A stretch of DNA of 35,730 bases from Bacillota bacterium (lineage in GTDB: Bacteria > Bacillota > Sulfobacillia > Sulfobacillales > Sulfobacillaceae). Each line of letters starts with the position of its first letter. Within the stretch, counting starts at the first letter, position 1. This document shows, piece after piece, positions 1 through 8,515 of the stretch. The notes under the pieces are model-generated. The model did not search any database, had not been told where the DNA came from, and saw only the letters and a list, made by a program, of their open reading frames with translations. The stretch lies in assembly GCA_026627385.1 (NCBI GenBank), contig JAPNUR010000031.1, positions 1 through 35,730 on the forward strand. The letters run 5' to 3'. The position numbers and the translations under genes are program-made.

Positions 1-150
1 ACACCACCACGGTACCAAGGGGGATTTTTTCCCTCAACTATCAAAGTCCGCCGAAATCACATCTCTACAGGACGCTTTGTGGATTGTTGTCGATTCCCAG
101 GAAACCGAAGGGGATGCGGCTTGTCCAGACAATTGCTGGCATGCCGCGAC

Positions 151-198
151 GGGCCGGCGGCCCGTCCCTGCCCCTCGGCTACGCCTTCGGGGCAGGGA
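151..198. repeat. GC-rich hairpins of unknown role
   Basis: Two adjacent inverted repeats are visible. The first is a short GGGCC/GGCCC palindrome at 151-163. The second has perfect 10-base arms, TCCCTGCCCC (165-174) and GGGGCAGGGA (189-198), around a 14-base loop. No T-tract follows on the plus strand, so it is not an obvious terminator. It could be the end of a lost mobile element or a terminator remnant. Apart from these hairpins, no gene is supported in the first 277 bases. Confidence 0.4.
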
Positions 199-277
199 AT
201 GTTCCCGAATTTACACCAACTAATTGGACTCTAACAAATGGCCATTCTCGACGCCCGATGGTAAACTCTGAATCGCA

Positions 278-1072
278 TTACGACAGCGATTTTACATAAC
301 ACACCTCTGTCGCCAGTTGTTCGAAACCGGCCTTGCGAAGAATGGGTCCCGACGTTCCAATGCGCGCCTTCACCAATGCGCGCCTTCACCAGTGCGTGCC
401 TTGCCCCACTTCCGTGGGCCATCTTGCACCGGATGTTGACCAACTGACGGTAATATCCCCGATTCCGGAATTGCGAAAGGATAGCAGCGCCCCAAAGCTT
501 ACCAACAACATCATCCTTGGTCAGGCCGACCGACCCCACTACGTTGTTGCGCTCATTCCATGCTACGTAGTAACCGTCAGGGTCTCCGGAGTTTTTTGCC
601 ATGAGCTAACAGCCAAATCGAGTTCCTCTTGCGATGGCGTCGCCGTTCCAAAGACATTGGCCAAAATATTGACTGCGTCAACGACTTCCGACCGGTCCCG
701 AGGCCGCCCAACATTCGTCAAGGGAATATCGGGCCAGGGTAGATGACATTTGGTGCCATCCCCCAGATCCCACGTTAACACTTCAACGATTTCGCTAACC
801 CTGTAGCCACGTTCCGTCAGTATTGAATGCATGAATTGCGGCTGTGACGTGGCAAGCACCCACCACTTAAGGCGGTTACGGCCTTTTCTCTTAATGAAAC
901 TCTCGACACGGCTAACCAATGCGTCTGGCATCGTTGTGTTGAAAGCATGCATAACGGTGTCCGCGGGATCACTCGCATTGAGGCTTAGAGTAAACTCAGG
1001 GTCCTTAATAACCTCGTGCGTCGGGGGAAACCATTGCCACGCATCCGCCATTTCCAATAGATTCTGTCGCAT
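278..1072 (-). pseudogene. GNAT-family N-acetyltransferase, broken by two frameshifts
   Basis: The gene starts at ATG 1070-1072 behind a good ribosome site (AAAGGAGAT). The first frame runs to about residue 160 (SSWQK), then continues one frame over as NSGDPDGYYVAWNE, VVGSVGL and the acetyl-CoA-loop region FRNRGYYRQLV. Finally it switches again to TSGPILRKAGFEQLATEV, with a stop at 278-280. The first shift lies at a run of six A on the coding strand (about 592-597); one more A would restore the frame. The second is caused by an exact 16-bp tandem duplication at 359-390; with one copy the frame reads through (ARIGTSGPILRKAGF). Repaired, the protein would be about 259 residues. The C-terminal half has GNAT character and the N-terminal half is less distinctive. 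Two independent lesions favour a pseudogene over read error. The substrate is unknown. Confidence 0.75.
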
Positions 1073-1268
1073 GTGTCCATCTCCTTTAGTTCAATCATAT
1101 CGCCGTTCGTGTTGCGAGCAATCACAACGTTGGTCACTCGCCACGACGACAAGGAGGTGGGTTTGCCAAAGGTCGTGGTCCGGGAGCTGGATGTCATGCG
1201 GGATGACAGCGCCGCGGACGGACACTGGTATGTGTCATGGACAACGAGCACTTACGGATAGTGGTTAA

Positions 1269-1502
1269 TTAAGAAGTCCGGCCCCCATTTTTTTGAGTAG
1301 CTTTAGTATAAGGATTAATAAGGTGTAGGGAATAAACAAACGCTTCCAATCGCGGTACCGAATTAAACGGTCCCAAAAGCCATTCAGGGGACGCCTGGGC
1401 TAGCATCGTGTGAGTCAGCCACCCTTCTCGGGTGCCTAGGGCGAGATCGTAGCCGTTGGCCCAGAAGTCTTGCAGCATTTGTGTCCAGTCCCGCTGGTCC
1501 AT
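1269..1502 (-). CDS. small hypothetical protein, 77 aa
   Basis: I do not recognise this protein. It is acidic and aromatic-rich at the start (MDQRDWTQMLQDFWANGYDL), ends in a basic tail, and has no clear membrane segment. Its ATG has no ribosome site of its own. It lies two bases after the stop of the 26-codon ORF upstream on the same strand, so translation by coupling is plausible. The last codons cross a run of seven T on the plus strand (1289-1296), so the C-terminus could shift if that run was misread. Residue composition looks protein-like, but I cannot exclude a chance ORF. Confidence 0.4.
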   Translation of the reverse strand: MDQRDWTQMLQDFWANGYDLALGTREGWLTHTMLAQASPEWLLGPFNSVPRLEAFVYSLHLINPYTKATQKNGGRTS

Positions 1503-1504
1503 GG

Positions 1505-1585
1505 CTACTCGACACCCGTGGAGACCGCGGGCTCGTTGACCGCAAGCACCTTACTTAAAGTTATTCCCGGCGTGAAGATGAGCAT
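1505..1585 (-). CDS. putative 26-aa leader or small peptide
   Basis: This short ORF encodes a peptide starting MLIFTPGITLSKVLAVNEPA. Its ATG (1583-1585) is preceded by a strong ribosome site, GAGGAGGG, with a nine-base spacer. That is better than the site of the longer ORF that begins two bases after its stop. It may be a genuine small protein or a translational leader for the 77-aa ORF. A Fur/PerR-like palindrome lies about 30 bases upstream. No family is recognised. Confidence 0.35.
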   Translation of the reverse strand: MLIFTPGITLSKVLAVNEPAVSTGVE

Positions 1586-1617
1586 GTTCCCGTGCCCTCC
1601 TCGAGTTAATGGAACTC

Positions 1618-1632
1618 TTACAATTATTGTAA
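1618..1632. promoter_or_regulatory. Fur/PerR-like 7-1-7 palindrome
   Basis: TTACAATTATTGTAA is a perfect 7-1-7 inverted repeat. Its layout matches Fur-family operators; the PerR box of Bacillus is TTATAATnATTATAA and differs only at the symmetric fourth position. It sits just upstream of the small minus-strand ORFs, where an operator would act. The binding protein is inferred only. Confidence 0.4.
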
Positions 1633-1941
1633 CGATTGTTCTGCTTCTTGCTTAATGGGGATAGAAGCATTGAGAATTAGGTCGTGTATATTGTACCCTC
1701 TAAGGGTGTTGCCCACGCGGCATACCTCCCCGCGATAGTCTACGGTTTTTCCCTTCCACGACTCGGCAGACCTCGTATGCCGGTTAGCTTATGAACGCCT
1801 TCCATATTGGTGTAGGACGAACTGATGACCCCGGGGCGTGAGCTGGGCGAAGGCCTGTTCGCGCTCTGCAACGCTAGTACGGTGTCCCGGAGAGGCCAGT
1901 GACTGTCGGGTAATGTTGGTGATCGAAGCGCCACCTTATAA
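1633..1941. other. stretch with no supported gene
   Basis: Short open frames exist on both strands, the longest a 69-codon minus-strand frame. None has a ribosome site together with a protein-like composition. I see no tRNA, no strong terminator and no clear insertion-sequence end. It may be decayed coding sequence between the small ORFs and the regulator gene. Confidence 0.4.
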
Positions 1942-2757
1942 TCAGTCAAGTGTTCTACGCTTTGCGAAAGGGTCGACCAAAATCTTTATACCCAATGCTT
2001 GAAGAGCTTCCATTTCATGGGGTGCCAAAGGATTTATCAAGACAAGCCAAGAAATCATGTTTAAAGGACATAAGGGGATGAGAGCATTCTTGCCAACAAT
2101 GGAAGGTGGAATAGCTAATACCGTTTGATTGCTTTGCTGCATCAGTGCCATTTTGAAGTGAGCTTGAAACTCATCCGAGTCGGTTGGACCATCTTGAAAA
2201 TTGAAACCCTCGCACGTGAGGAAGGATTTTTGAATACGGAAATGTTGGATGGTGTCTAGAGCCACAGTCCCTTCAAAACTCCGTGACGACGAATGATAGA
2301 TCCCTCCGGTCACAATCAATCGCACGTTATCAGCCTCAGCTAATTCCAATGCCACTGCAAGACTAGCCGTTAATACCGTTACAGGTATCCCCTGGTGCGC
2401 TATTTGGCTGGCTATAGCTACGGCAACGCCGGATGAATCTAGGGCTATGACATCATGCGCATTTATCAAAGATAATGCCGTGGTACCGAGAACCCGATCC
2501 TGGGGCGATTGAGACAGGCTTTCACTGGGTGATCGCCGATCGGCCAGTACAGCCCCGCCGTGGGTTCGTATCACTAATCCAAGGGCTTCCAAAGCCTTGA
2601 GCTCGCGGCGCACTGTTTGCTCGTTAATGCCCAATATTGAACTCATTTCTTTGACGGTGAGACGGCCGGCCGACGACAGTAGGCCGATTATAGCATCGGT
2701 TCGCCGGGCACTGCCCTTACCATATTGGTTGACAAAAATGATATCATCCTCCTTCAT
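1942..2757 (-). CDS. DeoR-family transcriptional regulator
   Basis: About 271 residues. An N-terminal winged helix-turn-helix (about residues 14-70) contains RRTDAIIGLL, LTVKEMSSILGINEQTVRREL and the family signature LGLVIRTHGGAV. A sugar-phosphate-sensing DeoRC domain follows, with DVIALDSSG, VTVLTASLAVALEL and RLIVTGGIYHSSSRSFEG. DeoR proteins usually repress sugar operons and release DNA when a phosphosugar binds. The reading frame extends further upstream, but that part is low-complexity and AT-rich, so I start at MKEDDIIF. That ATG has no upstream ribosome site; a perfect AAGGAGG lies inside codons 2-4, which leaves open an unusual start just downstream. It is divergent from the sugar transport operon and very probably controls it. 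Confidence 0.85.
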   Translation of the reverse strand: MKEDDIIFVNQYGKGSARRTDAIIGLLSSAGRLTVKEMSSILGINEQTVRRELKALEALGLVIRTHGGAVLADRRSPSESLSQSPQDRVLGTTALSLINAHDVIALDSSGVAVAIASQIAHQGIPVTVLTASLAVALELAEADNVRLIVTGGIYHSSSRSFEGTVALDTIQHFRIQKSFLTCEGFNFQDGPTDSDEFQAHFKMALMQQSNQTVLAIPPSIVGKNALIPLCPLNMISWLVLINPLAPHEMEALQALGIKILVDPFAKRRTLD

Positions 2758-2800
2758 TTTTATAGACCAGTTTATTATTTTAATAGAATACGTCGTTGAA

Positions 2801-2829
2801 ATACTATCAAATACGATGATGACAATCAA
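2801..2829 (-). promoter_or_regulatory. promoter of the DeoR regulator gene
   Basis: On the minus strand, TTGATT (2824-2829) and TAGTAT (2801-2806) are separated by 17 bases. This fits a vegetative sigma factor promoter firing into the regulator gene. Its -35 box lies inside the palindrome at 2821-2835, which suggests autoregulation. Confidence 0.5.
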
Positions 2830-2835
2830 ATTGTC
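2821..2835. promoter_or_regulatory. candidate operator of the sugar locus
   Basis: GACAATCAAATTGTC has six-base inverted arms around a CAA centre. It lies between the divergent regulator and transport genes and overlaps the regulator's -35 box. DeoR-family proteins bind inverted or direct repeats in such positions. No second copy was found in the window. Confidence 0.4.
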
Positions 2836-2857
2836 TTTAAATATTACTGTGTTCTGA

Positions 2858-2886
2858 TTGATATTACGCCACATCGATAAGAAGAT
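2858..2886 (+). promoter_or_regulatory. possible promoter of the sugar transport operon
   Basis: TTGATA (2858-2863) is followed after 17 bases by GAAGAT (2881-2886). The -35 is good but the -10 is poor, so the promoter may be weak or activator-dependent. It lies about 50 bases before the binding-protein start. Confidence 0.25.
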
Positions 2887-2937
2887 AGGAATTGCACAAT
2901 GGTTCCTTAACTTCAGAGATTCAAGAGGAGGTAGCAC

Positions 2938-3963
2938 ATGTATAGACGGAGTAAATGGGGCTCTGTCTTATTGGCGGGAGCCATAAGTTTGGGCATTGCA
3001 GGGTGTGGCGTCACCTCATCAACTACGACAACCAACGCAAAGATAACCGCGGCCACAACTCATCCTTTCTCGATCGCGTTTGTCCCCAAATTAGTAGGTA
3101 TTCCTTATTTTACTGCGATGGATCAAGGTGGAGAACAAGCTGCAAAACGCTTTGGAGTGAAATGGATCTATGAAGGCCCCACTACAGCTTCGGTGTCAGG
3201 CCAAGCAGAGTATGTCCAGAGCCTGATACAGCAGCATGTTAATGCCATTGGGGTGTCAGCCAATAGCCCCACGGCGTTGGATCCTTTAATTAAGGACGCG
3301 TGGGAACACCATATCGTGTTCTATGCTTCCGATTCCAACGTGTCTAGTCCCTATAGCCAATTGTGGGTTGAGCAGGCTCGAAGCCAGGCTTTGGGTTATA
3401 AAGTGGTTGATATTGCAGCCCAGGAAATGCATTACCAAGGTCAGCTGGCGATTATATCCGCTGGACCTACAGCAACGAATCTCAACGAGTGGATTTATTA
3501 CATGAAGCAAAGACTGAAGAAATACCCGAAGATCCACTTGCTGCCAATCCAGTATGCCGGAGAAAGTATCTCGGGAGCTGAACAAATTGCGAGCCGAATG
3601 ATAGCGGCTTATCCACATTTGAAAGGTTTTATTGGTGTAGCAACGACGATCCCCCCGGGAGAGGCCCAAGCCGTTGAAAATGCTGGAAAGCAGGGAAAGA
3701 TTATTGTCACCGGCATTAGTGACCCAAACACAATTCGTCCTTATATCGAAAATGGCGTGATTAAACAGGTGGTTCTGTGGAATCCTGTACATCTAGGCTA
3801 TTTGACCGTTTGGGGAGTTCTACAAGTGTTAGAACATCACAAGTTTCACCAGTGGAATAATGTCCCGGGCTTGGGCAAGGTCGAATACTTCCCCAAGCGA
3901 AAGATGCTGCTGCTGGGCCCCCCTCTTGTCATCGATAAAAGTAACGTGAATCTCAATTTCTAG
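2938..3963 (+). CDS. sugar ABC transporter substrate-binding lipoprotein (RhaS/LsrB type)
   Basis: 341 residues. A basic start and hydrophobic stretch end in the lipobox LGIAGC, so Cys23 should be lipidated and the protein anchored outside the membrane. The mature part is a type I periplasmic-binding fold: IAFVPKLVGIPYFTAMDQGG, then YASDSN and DPNTIRPYIENGVIKQVVLW. It aligns by eye with LsrB and RhaS along its whole length. Of the six LsrB residues known to hold autoinducer-2, the Lys (VPKLVG) and Asp (ASDSN) are kept. The Asp-Gln pair is Asn-Leu (ATNLNEW), and the Pro/Ala pair is Val/Thr (GVATT). A sugar ligand, perhaps rhamnose-like, is therefore more likely than AI-2. Ribosome site GAGGAGG. 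First gene of a six-gene operon. Confidence 0.88.
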   Translation: MYRRSKWGSVLLAGAISLGIAGCGVTSSTTTTNAKITAATTHPFSIAFVPKLVGIPYFTAMDQGGEQAAKRFGVKWIYEGPTTASVSGQAEYVQSLIQQHVNAIGVSANSPTALDPLIKDAWEHHIVFYASDSNVSSPYSQLWVEQARSQALGYKVVDIAAQEMHYQGQLAIISAGPTATNLNEWIYYMKQRLKKYPKIHLLPIQYAGESISGAEQIASRMIAAYPHLKGFIGVATTIPPGEAQAVENAGKQGKIIVTGISDPNTIRPYIENGVIKQVVLWNPVHLGYLTVWGVLQVLEHHKFHQWNNVPGLGKVEYFPKRKMLLLGPPLVIDKSNVNLNF

Positions 3964-3988
3964 TGCCCAATAGTCGTAATGGAGCGGA

Positions 3989-5533
3989 ATGACTGTGGAA
4001 CAGGTGCGCCTGGACAATATCAGTAAGGATTTTGGCATGATTCGTGCGCTCAATCGAGTCAATCTTACCTTTCCGGCAGGAAAAGTAACCGCCGTGGTTG
4101 GGGAAAATGGCGCGGGAAAGTCTACATTGATGAAAATTCTTATGGGAGTAATTCAACCCGATACTGGCACCATCTATGTAGATAACCGTCCGGTTTCGCT
4201 AGATAATCCCATGGTCAGCCGTCGGCTGGGTTTTGCGGCGGTATTTCAAGAACCGTTGGTGTTTCCCTATTTGTCCGTTCTCGAAAACCTCTTTATCGGA
4301 CACCTGGAACGGAACCGATGGGGAAATGTGGACCGACGCAGCATGAAAAACGCCGCCGGTAAGATTATGGATAAACTGGGTTTGCCAGAAACCATTATGG
4401 ATCAACAGATGCGTGATCTGAGCCTCGGTTACCAGCAGCTCGTGTTGATAGCTCAATCGTTGTTGCAAAATTCTCGGTTAATTATCTTTGATGAACCGAC
4501 AGCTATCCTGTCCGCCCAAGAAACGGCGCACCTGTTTCAGATCATCCGCTCCCTGAAGGAAAGTGGCCACATTGTGTTGTACGTATCCCACCGCCTCGAT
4601 GAATTGTCGGAAATCGCAGACCGTGCCGCTGTTCTGACTGACGGCCAAGTGGTTGCAGTGTATGAAGAACCATCGTGGTCGTCAGAGGAACTCGTTGAAA
4701 AAATGTCGGGACAGCGTAGGTATAGCATTGATGCGGGCAATGGCAAGGAATCGACACCTCACGCTGTTCCCTCGAGTTATTTAGTTGTCAAGAATCTAAC
4801 AAATTATTCCTGTTTTCAGGATATCACATTTGAAGCTCGGTCATCCGAAATTATAGGATTTTATGGCCAGGTTGGGGCCGGGCGTTCTGAATTGATGCAA
4901 GCGCTCTTTGGAATGAGACAGATAAATCGCGGCCAAATCACACTCAACGATGAGGTAATCAAACCTAAGAATCCTCGTGATGCAATGTCTCATGGTATTG
5001 CGTATCTTCCAGAAGATCGCGGAGAACAAGGATTGTTCTTAAGCCAGTCGATACTGCGAAACACACTGGCGGGGAATCTGGATTCGTACAATAAGGGGGG
5101 CTTATTAAAGTTATCCTCAATTCGTGTCACTACCGACCGTTTGATCCGACGCTTAGCCATCAAAACGTCAAGCAGCGATAATCCTGTTGGATCGCTATCT
5201 GGAGGTGGACAGCAAAAGGTTCTCTTTGCACGTTGGCTTGCTCGTCAGGGAATGCGAGTAATGATATTCGATGAACCAACGAGAGGAATTGATGTCGCAA
5301 CAAAACGAGAAATACACGAATTAATCAAGAATTTGGCGCAGGAGGGGTATGTTGTGATCACCGTGTCATCTGACTTGCCGGAAATCCTAGCGTTAAGTAC
5401 GAGAATCTACGTCATGCGCGAGGGGAGAATTGTTGCGCAATTTGTGAACTATGGCGATGTGCGCGAGGGTGTGCTAAAAGCGTCTCTTGGTATCAGTATC
5501 AATGGCCTACCCGAAACGGGGGTAAATATTTAA
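3989..5533 (+). CDS. sugar ABC transporter ATP-binding protein, double domain
   Basis: 514 residues, the usual size for RbsA/MglA/RhaT-type ATPases. The N-terminal half has Walker A GENGAGKST (38-46), signature LSLGYQQ and Walker B LIIFDEPT. The C-terminal half has the degenerate Walker A typical of this family, GQVGAGRSE (about 293-301), then signature LSGGGQQKV and Walker B VMIFDEPTRGID. Such proteins power import through two CUT2-class permeases. It follows the binding protein by 25 bases. Its stop overlaps the first permease start by one base (TAATG), which implies translational coupling. Confidence 0.93.
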   Translation: MTVEQVRLDNISKDFGMIRALNRVNLTFPAGKVTAVVGENGAGKSTLMKILMGVIQPDTGTIYVDNRPVSLDNPMVSRRLGFAAVFQEPLVFPYLSVLENLFIGHLERNRWGNVDRRSMKNAAGKIMDKLGLPETIMDQQMRDLSLGYQQLVLIAQSLLQNSRLIIFDEPTAILSAQETAHLFQIIRSLKESGHIVLYVSHRLDELSEIADRAAVLTDGQVVAVYEEPSWSSEELVEKMSGQRRYSIDAGNGKESTPHAVPSSYLVVKNLTNYSCFQDITFEARSSEIIGFYGQVGAGRSELMQALFGMRQINRGQITLNDEVIKPKNPRDAMSHGIAYLPEDRGEQGLFLSQSILRNTLAGNLDSYNKGGLLKLSSIRVTTDRLIRRLAIKTSSSDNPVGSLSGGGQQKVLFARWLARQGMRVMIFDEPTRGIDVATKREIHELIKNLAQEGYVVITVSSDLPEILALSTRIYVMREGRIVAQFVNYGDVREGVLKASLGISINGLPETGVNI

Positions 5534-6537
5534 TGGCAACTGCGTCACACGCATTTCCTGGCCAAAAAAGCACAAGGGTTCGATATGAATTGATATTGGG
5601 TTTGGTCATCCTGATAATCGTAGTCGCCACGTCCGTTGGTAGCCGGGGCCAATTTTGGACGGCGCCTAACCTGGACAGCCTTATGGTGGATACAGCCATG
5701 ACGGCTATCCCCGCTATTGGTATGACCTTTGTCATCATTATGGGCGGTATTGATGTATCTGTTGGTGCTATTTTGGGTCTGTCTGTAACGATCTTGGGCC
5801 TTAGTTATAATTCTCTGCCCTCGGTTTTGGTGGCCACTGCGGCTGGACTTATGGCGGGATTAATTATGGGAGTGATTAACGGCCTGACTATTGCTTATTT
5901 AAATATTCCGCCCATCATCACCACCTTGGGATTTCTCAGTATATGGAGTGCGGCCATCTATCTCTTTTTGGGCGGAAACTGGCTTACGAACATTCCGTCC
6001 AACTATACCCAAATCTTGGTGATGAATAAGGTTCTTGGGCTCCCAACCGCAATATGGGCCGCTCTGATTTTAATCGCGCTCTTTTCGTGGATTAGTGCCA
6101 GAAGGCCATGGGGAAGATATGTATACGCCATTGGAAACAATCGGCAAGCCGCACGGGTTCAGGGTATCCCAGTGCGCCTTACCATGATTCTGGCATATTC
6201 ACTGCTTGGATTGTTGTCAGCGTGTGCCGGGATAGTTAATTTGGCGATTAGTCCGCTAGTTCAATCTACCACAGGTTCGGGGTTTGAGTTGTCGGTCATT
6301 GCCGCTGTCGTTGTGGGAGGCACGGACATTGTTGGCGGGCGTGGCACGGTTTACGGCAGCTTTTTGGGTGCCCTACTGGTGGAGATAATCGACGACGCAG
6401 TAATTCTGCTGCACATTCAAGCGTTTTGGCAAGGGGTAGCCACCGGCTTAATTATTTTGGTTGCGGTCGTATCGGGAATCATTGTGCGCCGTAAAACGGA
6501 TAGGGCTACGGTGCGGGCGCTGGCAAGCGAGGGTTAG
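5533..6537 (+). CDS. sugar ABC transporter permease 1 (CUT2 type)
   Basis: 334 residues with about eight to ten hydrophobic segments. Family marks include GMTFVIIMGGIDVSVGAILG near the start, IPPIITTLGF in the middle and GGTDIVGGRGTVYGSFLGAL near the C-terminus, as in RbsC, LsrC and RhaP. It forms the membrane channel with the second permease. The start overlaps the ATPase stop by one base. It is an integral cytoplasmic-membrane protein and the substrate is set by the binding protein. Confidence 0.92.
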   Translation: MATASHAFPGQKSTRVRYELILGLVILIIVVATSVGSRGQFWTAPNLDSLMVDTAMTAIPAIGMTFVIIMGGIDVSVGAILGLSVTILGLSYNSLPSVLVATAAGLMAGLIMGVINGLTIAYLNIPPIITTLGFLSIWSAAIYLFLGGNWLTNIPSNYTQILVMNKVLGLPTAIWAALILIALFSWISARRPWGRYVYAIGNNRQAARVQGIPVRLTMILAYSLLGLLSACAGIVNLAISPLVQSTTGSGFELSVIAAVVVGGTDIVGGRGTVYGSFLGALLVEIIDDAVILLHIQAFWQGVATGLIILVAVVSGIIVRRKTDRATVRALASEG

Positions 6538-6555
6538 GAGGCTAGTGATCTCAGC

Positions 6556-7527
6556 ATGAGATGGAAAAGCGTTTGGCACACGCACGGATGGCTTATAACT
6601 ATATTTATCGTAATTATTATTGTGTCGACAGTCGTAGCACCGGGTTCGCTTTCATTACAGGGTATTTCCGCCATGAGCGTTTACGCCGTTGAAATCGGGC
6701 TGATCGCGTTTGGTGAGATGTGGGTTATTTTGTCAGGAGGGGGTGGCATCGACCTATCCGTGGGATCGATGTACGCATTATCGCAAGTTGTTCTTGGTGT
6801 CCTAGTTTTGCATCATATGACTCTTGCAGTATCGGTGGCGCTGGCTTTGCTGGCTGGTCTAATGATGGGCATGGTCAACGGACTGATTGTGACAGTCACG
6901 GGAATCCCTGCCATCATTGTGACTCTTGCAACTATGTATGCCTATAGCGGGTTGGCGCTTGTGTTAACGCAGGGTGTCGATATCTCGCCGTTTCCAGCCT
7001 CATTTAACTTTATTGGTCAATCACAAATTATGGGATTGCCGTTTCAGTTAATCGCCATTTATGTTCCCATTGCACTGTTGATGGCCCTGGTGCTTGGGAG
7101 AACAAGTTATGGATGGAACCTTCAACTTGTAGGGAGCAACCCTATAGCGGCACGGTTTAGTGGCATTTCGGTAACTAGGACAAGAATAATCGCGTATGCA
7201 ACAGCGGGGCTATTATCCGCGATAGCGGGTATCATTGATGCGTCGAGGCTTGTGACTGCGCGACCGGATGCAGGAGGAACAGCAAATCTCACTGCCATCA
7301 CGATTGCAGTTCTCGGGGGTACACAATTACAAGGCGGAGAGGGATCAATTTTAGGCACCGTAGTCGCGACTTTTGCTATTACTTGGCTAAGTTACAGCTT
7401 TGGATTGGCTAATATTAATTCGATATACGAGGAAGGTGCTGTAGGATTTGTCCTATTGCTAACTCTCCTGTTTCAACACCAAAATTTTCGTGCGCGCCTA
7501 TTCAATCGCCAGAAGATCGTCCCTTAA
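6556..7527 (+). CDS. sugar ABC transporter permease 2 (CUT2 type)
   Basis: 323 residues, hydrophobic throughout, related to the first permease. Marks are MWVILSGGGGIDLSVGSMYA, GIPAIIVTLATMYAYSG and GGTQLQGGEGSILGTVVA. The AGGAGG ribosome site lies 14 bases before the ATG, further than usual. No alternative in-frame start lies closer, so the start is kept. It is expected to pair with permease 1 as a heterodimer, as LsrC/LsrD and RhaP/RhaQ do. Confidence 0.92.
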   Translation: MRWKSVWHTHGWLITIFIVIIIVSTVVAPGSLSLQGISAMSVYAVEIGLIAFGEMWVILSGGGGIDLSVGSMYALSQVVLGVLVLHHMTLAVSVALALLAGLMMGMVNGLIVTVTGIPAIIVTLATMYAYSGLALVLTQGVDISPFPASFNFIGQSQIMGLPFQLIAIYVPIALLMALVLGRTSYGWNLQLVGSNPIAARFSGISVTRTRIIAYATAGLLSAIAGIIDASRLVTARPDAGGTANLTAITIAVLGGTQLQGGEGSILGTVVATFAITWLSYSFGLANINSIYEEGAVGFVLLLTLLFQHQNFRARLFNRQKIVP

Positions 7528-7542
7528 GGGAGGGCTCTGACC

Positions 7543-8499
7543 ATGGGTCTCGCGTCCCCCATACCAGGAGGGAAAGATATAACCCAAAGAGTATTGTTAA
7601 CGGTTATTGGTCCGGTATTTATTCAGCATCGGTGGCACGTGGTCGATAAAACTTGCGATCGGGTAGGGCGTGCTCTGGAAAATAGCATTGGGGGAACCGG
7701 CGCCTTGGTTTCCGGCCTCTACAGGCTGGCGGAATTAGGACCAGCACGGCTGATTACTGCGGTTGGACGTGATAGCCGTGCTGACCAAATCCACCAGTGG
7801 TGCCAAAAGCTTGGTATAGAAGTGTTTTCGGCGGCCGTAGCGGCTCCTACTGGACAGCAGTGTTTAATTAGGTTGGGAAATGACTGGAATGTGGTAGCCA
7901 CTGAACTTGGTGCCAACCCTTTGCTGTCGGCTGCGGTCGGAACAACAATCTCGGGCAATACAGAGGGACCAATATTCATCAGCATGGATGTGGGTGGCGG
8001 ACTCGTGGAACATGTGCTCAGCCAATGGGGTAATGGGCATATCTACGTGTCGGGAACGATGGGTAGACTGACCGACTATCGTTTGCTTTCCCGGGCAAAA
8101 GTTTTGCTGCTGAATCGTCATCAATTAGGTAAATTATGGGGAAGGCCCGTAGAAAAACTGCACCATGTTGAAGAAGCGATTCAGGCTTTAAGTAACTTGG
8201 GAGTTTCGCGTATTATGGTCTGTTTGTCGAGCGAGGCAGCAGTTGTTTATGATCACGGTAGCTATTTATGGACATCGCAATCTCAAACCGATATTCAAGA
8301 TGGGCCGCCTTCGCTTCCGTACGGTGATTTTTTCGTGGCTGGGGCCGTGATCGGTCTCGAGTACGGGTTAGCGCCACTTGATGCTGCCAGAGCAGGGTTA
8401 TCCATGCAGAACAGCATGATCTCTGGTATAGCGGACCAAAAGTTGCCATTTGCCATCAGGGGATCCCCATGGATACAGCAATTTCTGCTTTCATCATAA
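7543..8499 (+). CDS. PfkB-family carbohydrate kinase
   Basis: 318 residues. The N-terminal PfkB signature appears as NSIGGTGALVSGLYRLAELG (about 48-67) and the C-terminal one as PYGDFFVAGAVIGLEYG. The Asp of YGDFF matches the catalytic base of ribokinase-type enzymes (normally GAGD, here PYGD). These enzymes phosphorylate a sugar or nucleoside hydroxyl with ATP. Ribosome site GGGAGGG, eight bases before ATG; 15 bases after the permease stop. Overall divergence from ribokinase and fructokinase is clear, so the substrate cannot be named. It probably acts on the imported sugar or its product. Confidence 0.8.
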   Translation: MGLASPIPGGKDITQRVLLTVIGPVFIQHRWHVVDKTCDRVGRALENSIGGTGALVSGLYRLAELGPARLITAVGRDSRADQIHQWCQKLGIEVFSAAVAAPTGQQCLIRLGNDWNVVATELGANPLLSAAVGTTISGNTEGPIFISMDVGGGLVEHVLSQWGNGHIYVSGTMGRLTDYRLLSRAKVLLLNRHQLGKLWGRPVEKLHHVEEAIQALSNLGVSRIMVCLSSEAAVVYDHGSYLWTSQSQTDIQDGPPSLPYGDFFVAGAVIGLEYGLAPLDAARAGLSMQNSMISGIADQKLPFAIRGSPWIQQFLLSS

Positions 8500-8515
8500 T
8501 TGGAGGAAAGACGGC

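Noticed and set aside
1073-1261. Overlapping frames on both strands upstream of the GNAT gene
   Set aside because: No ribosome site, no recognisable family, and they overlap the GNAT start region in conflicting frames.
1740-1949. 69-codon minus-strand open frame
   Set aside because: It overlaps the end of the DeoR gene, lacks a ribosome site and has a Ser/Pro/Arg-rich shadow-like composition.
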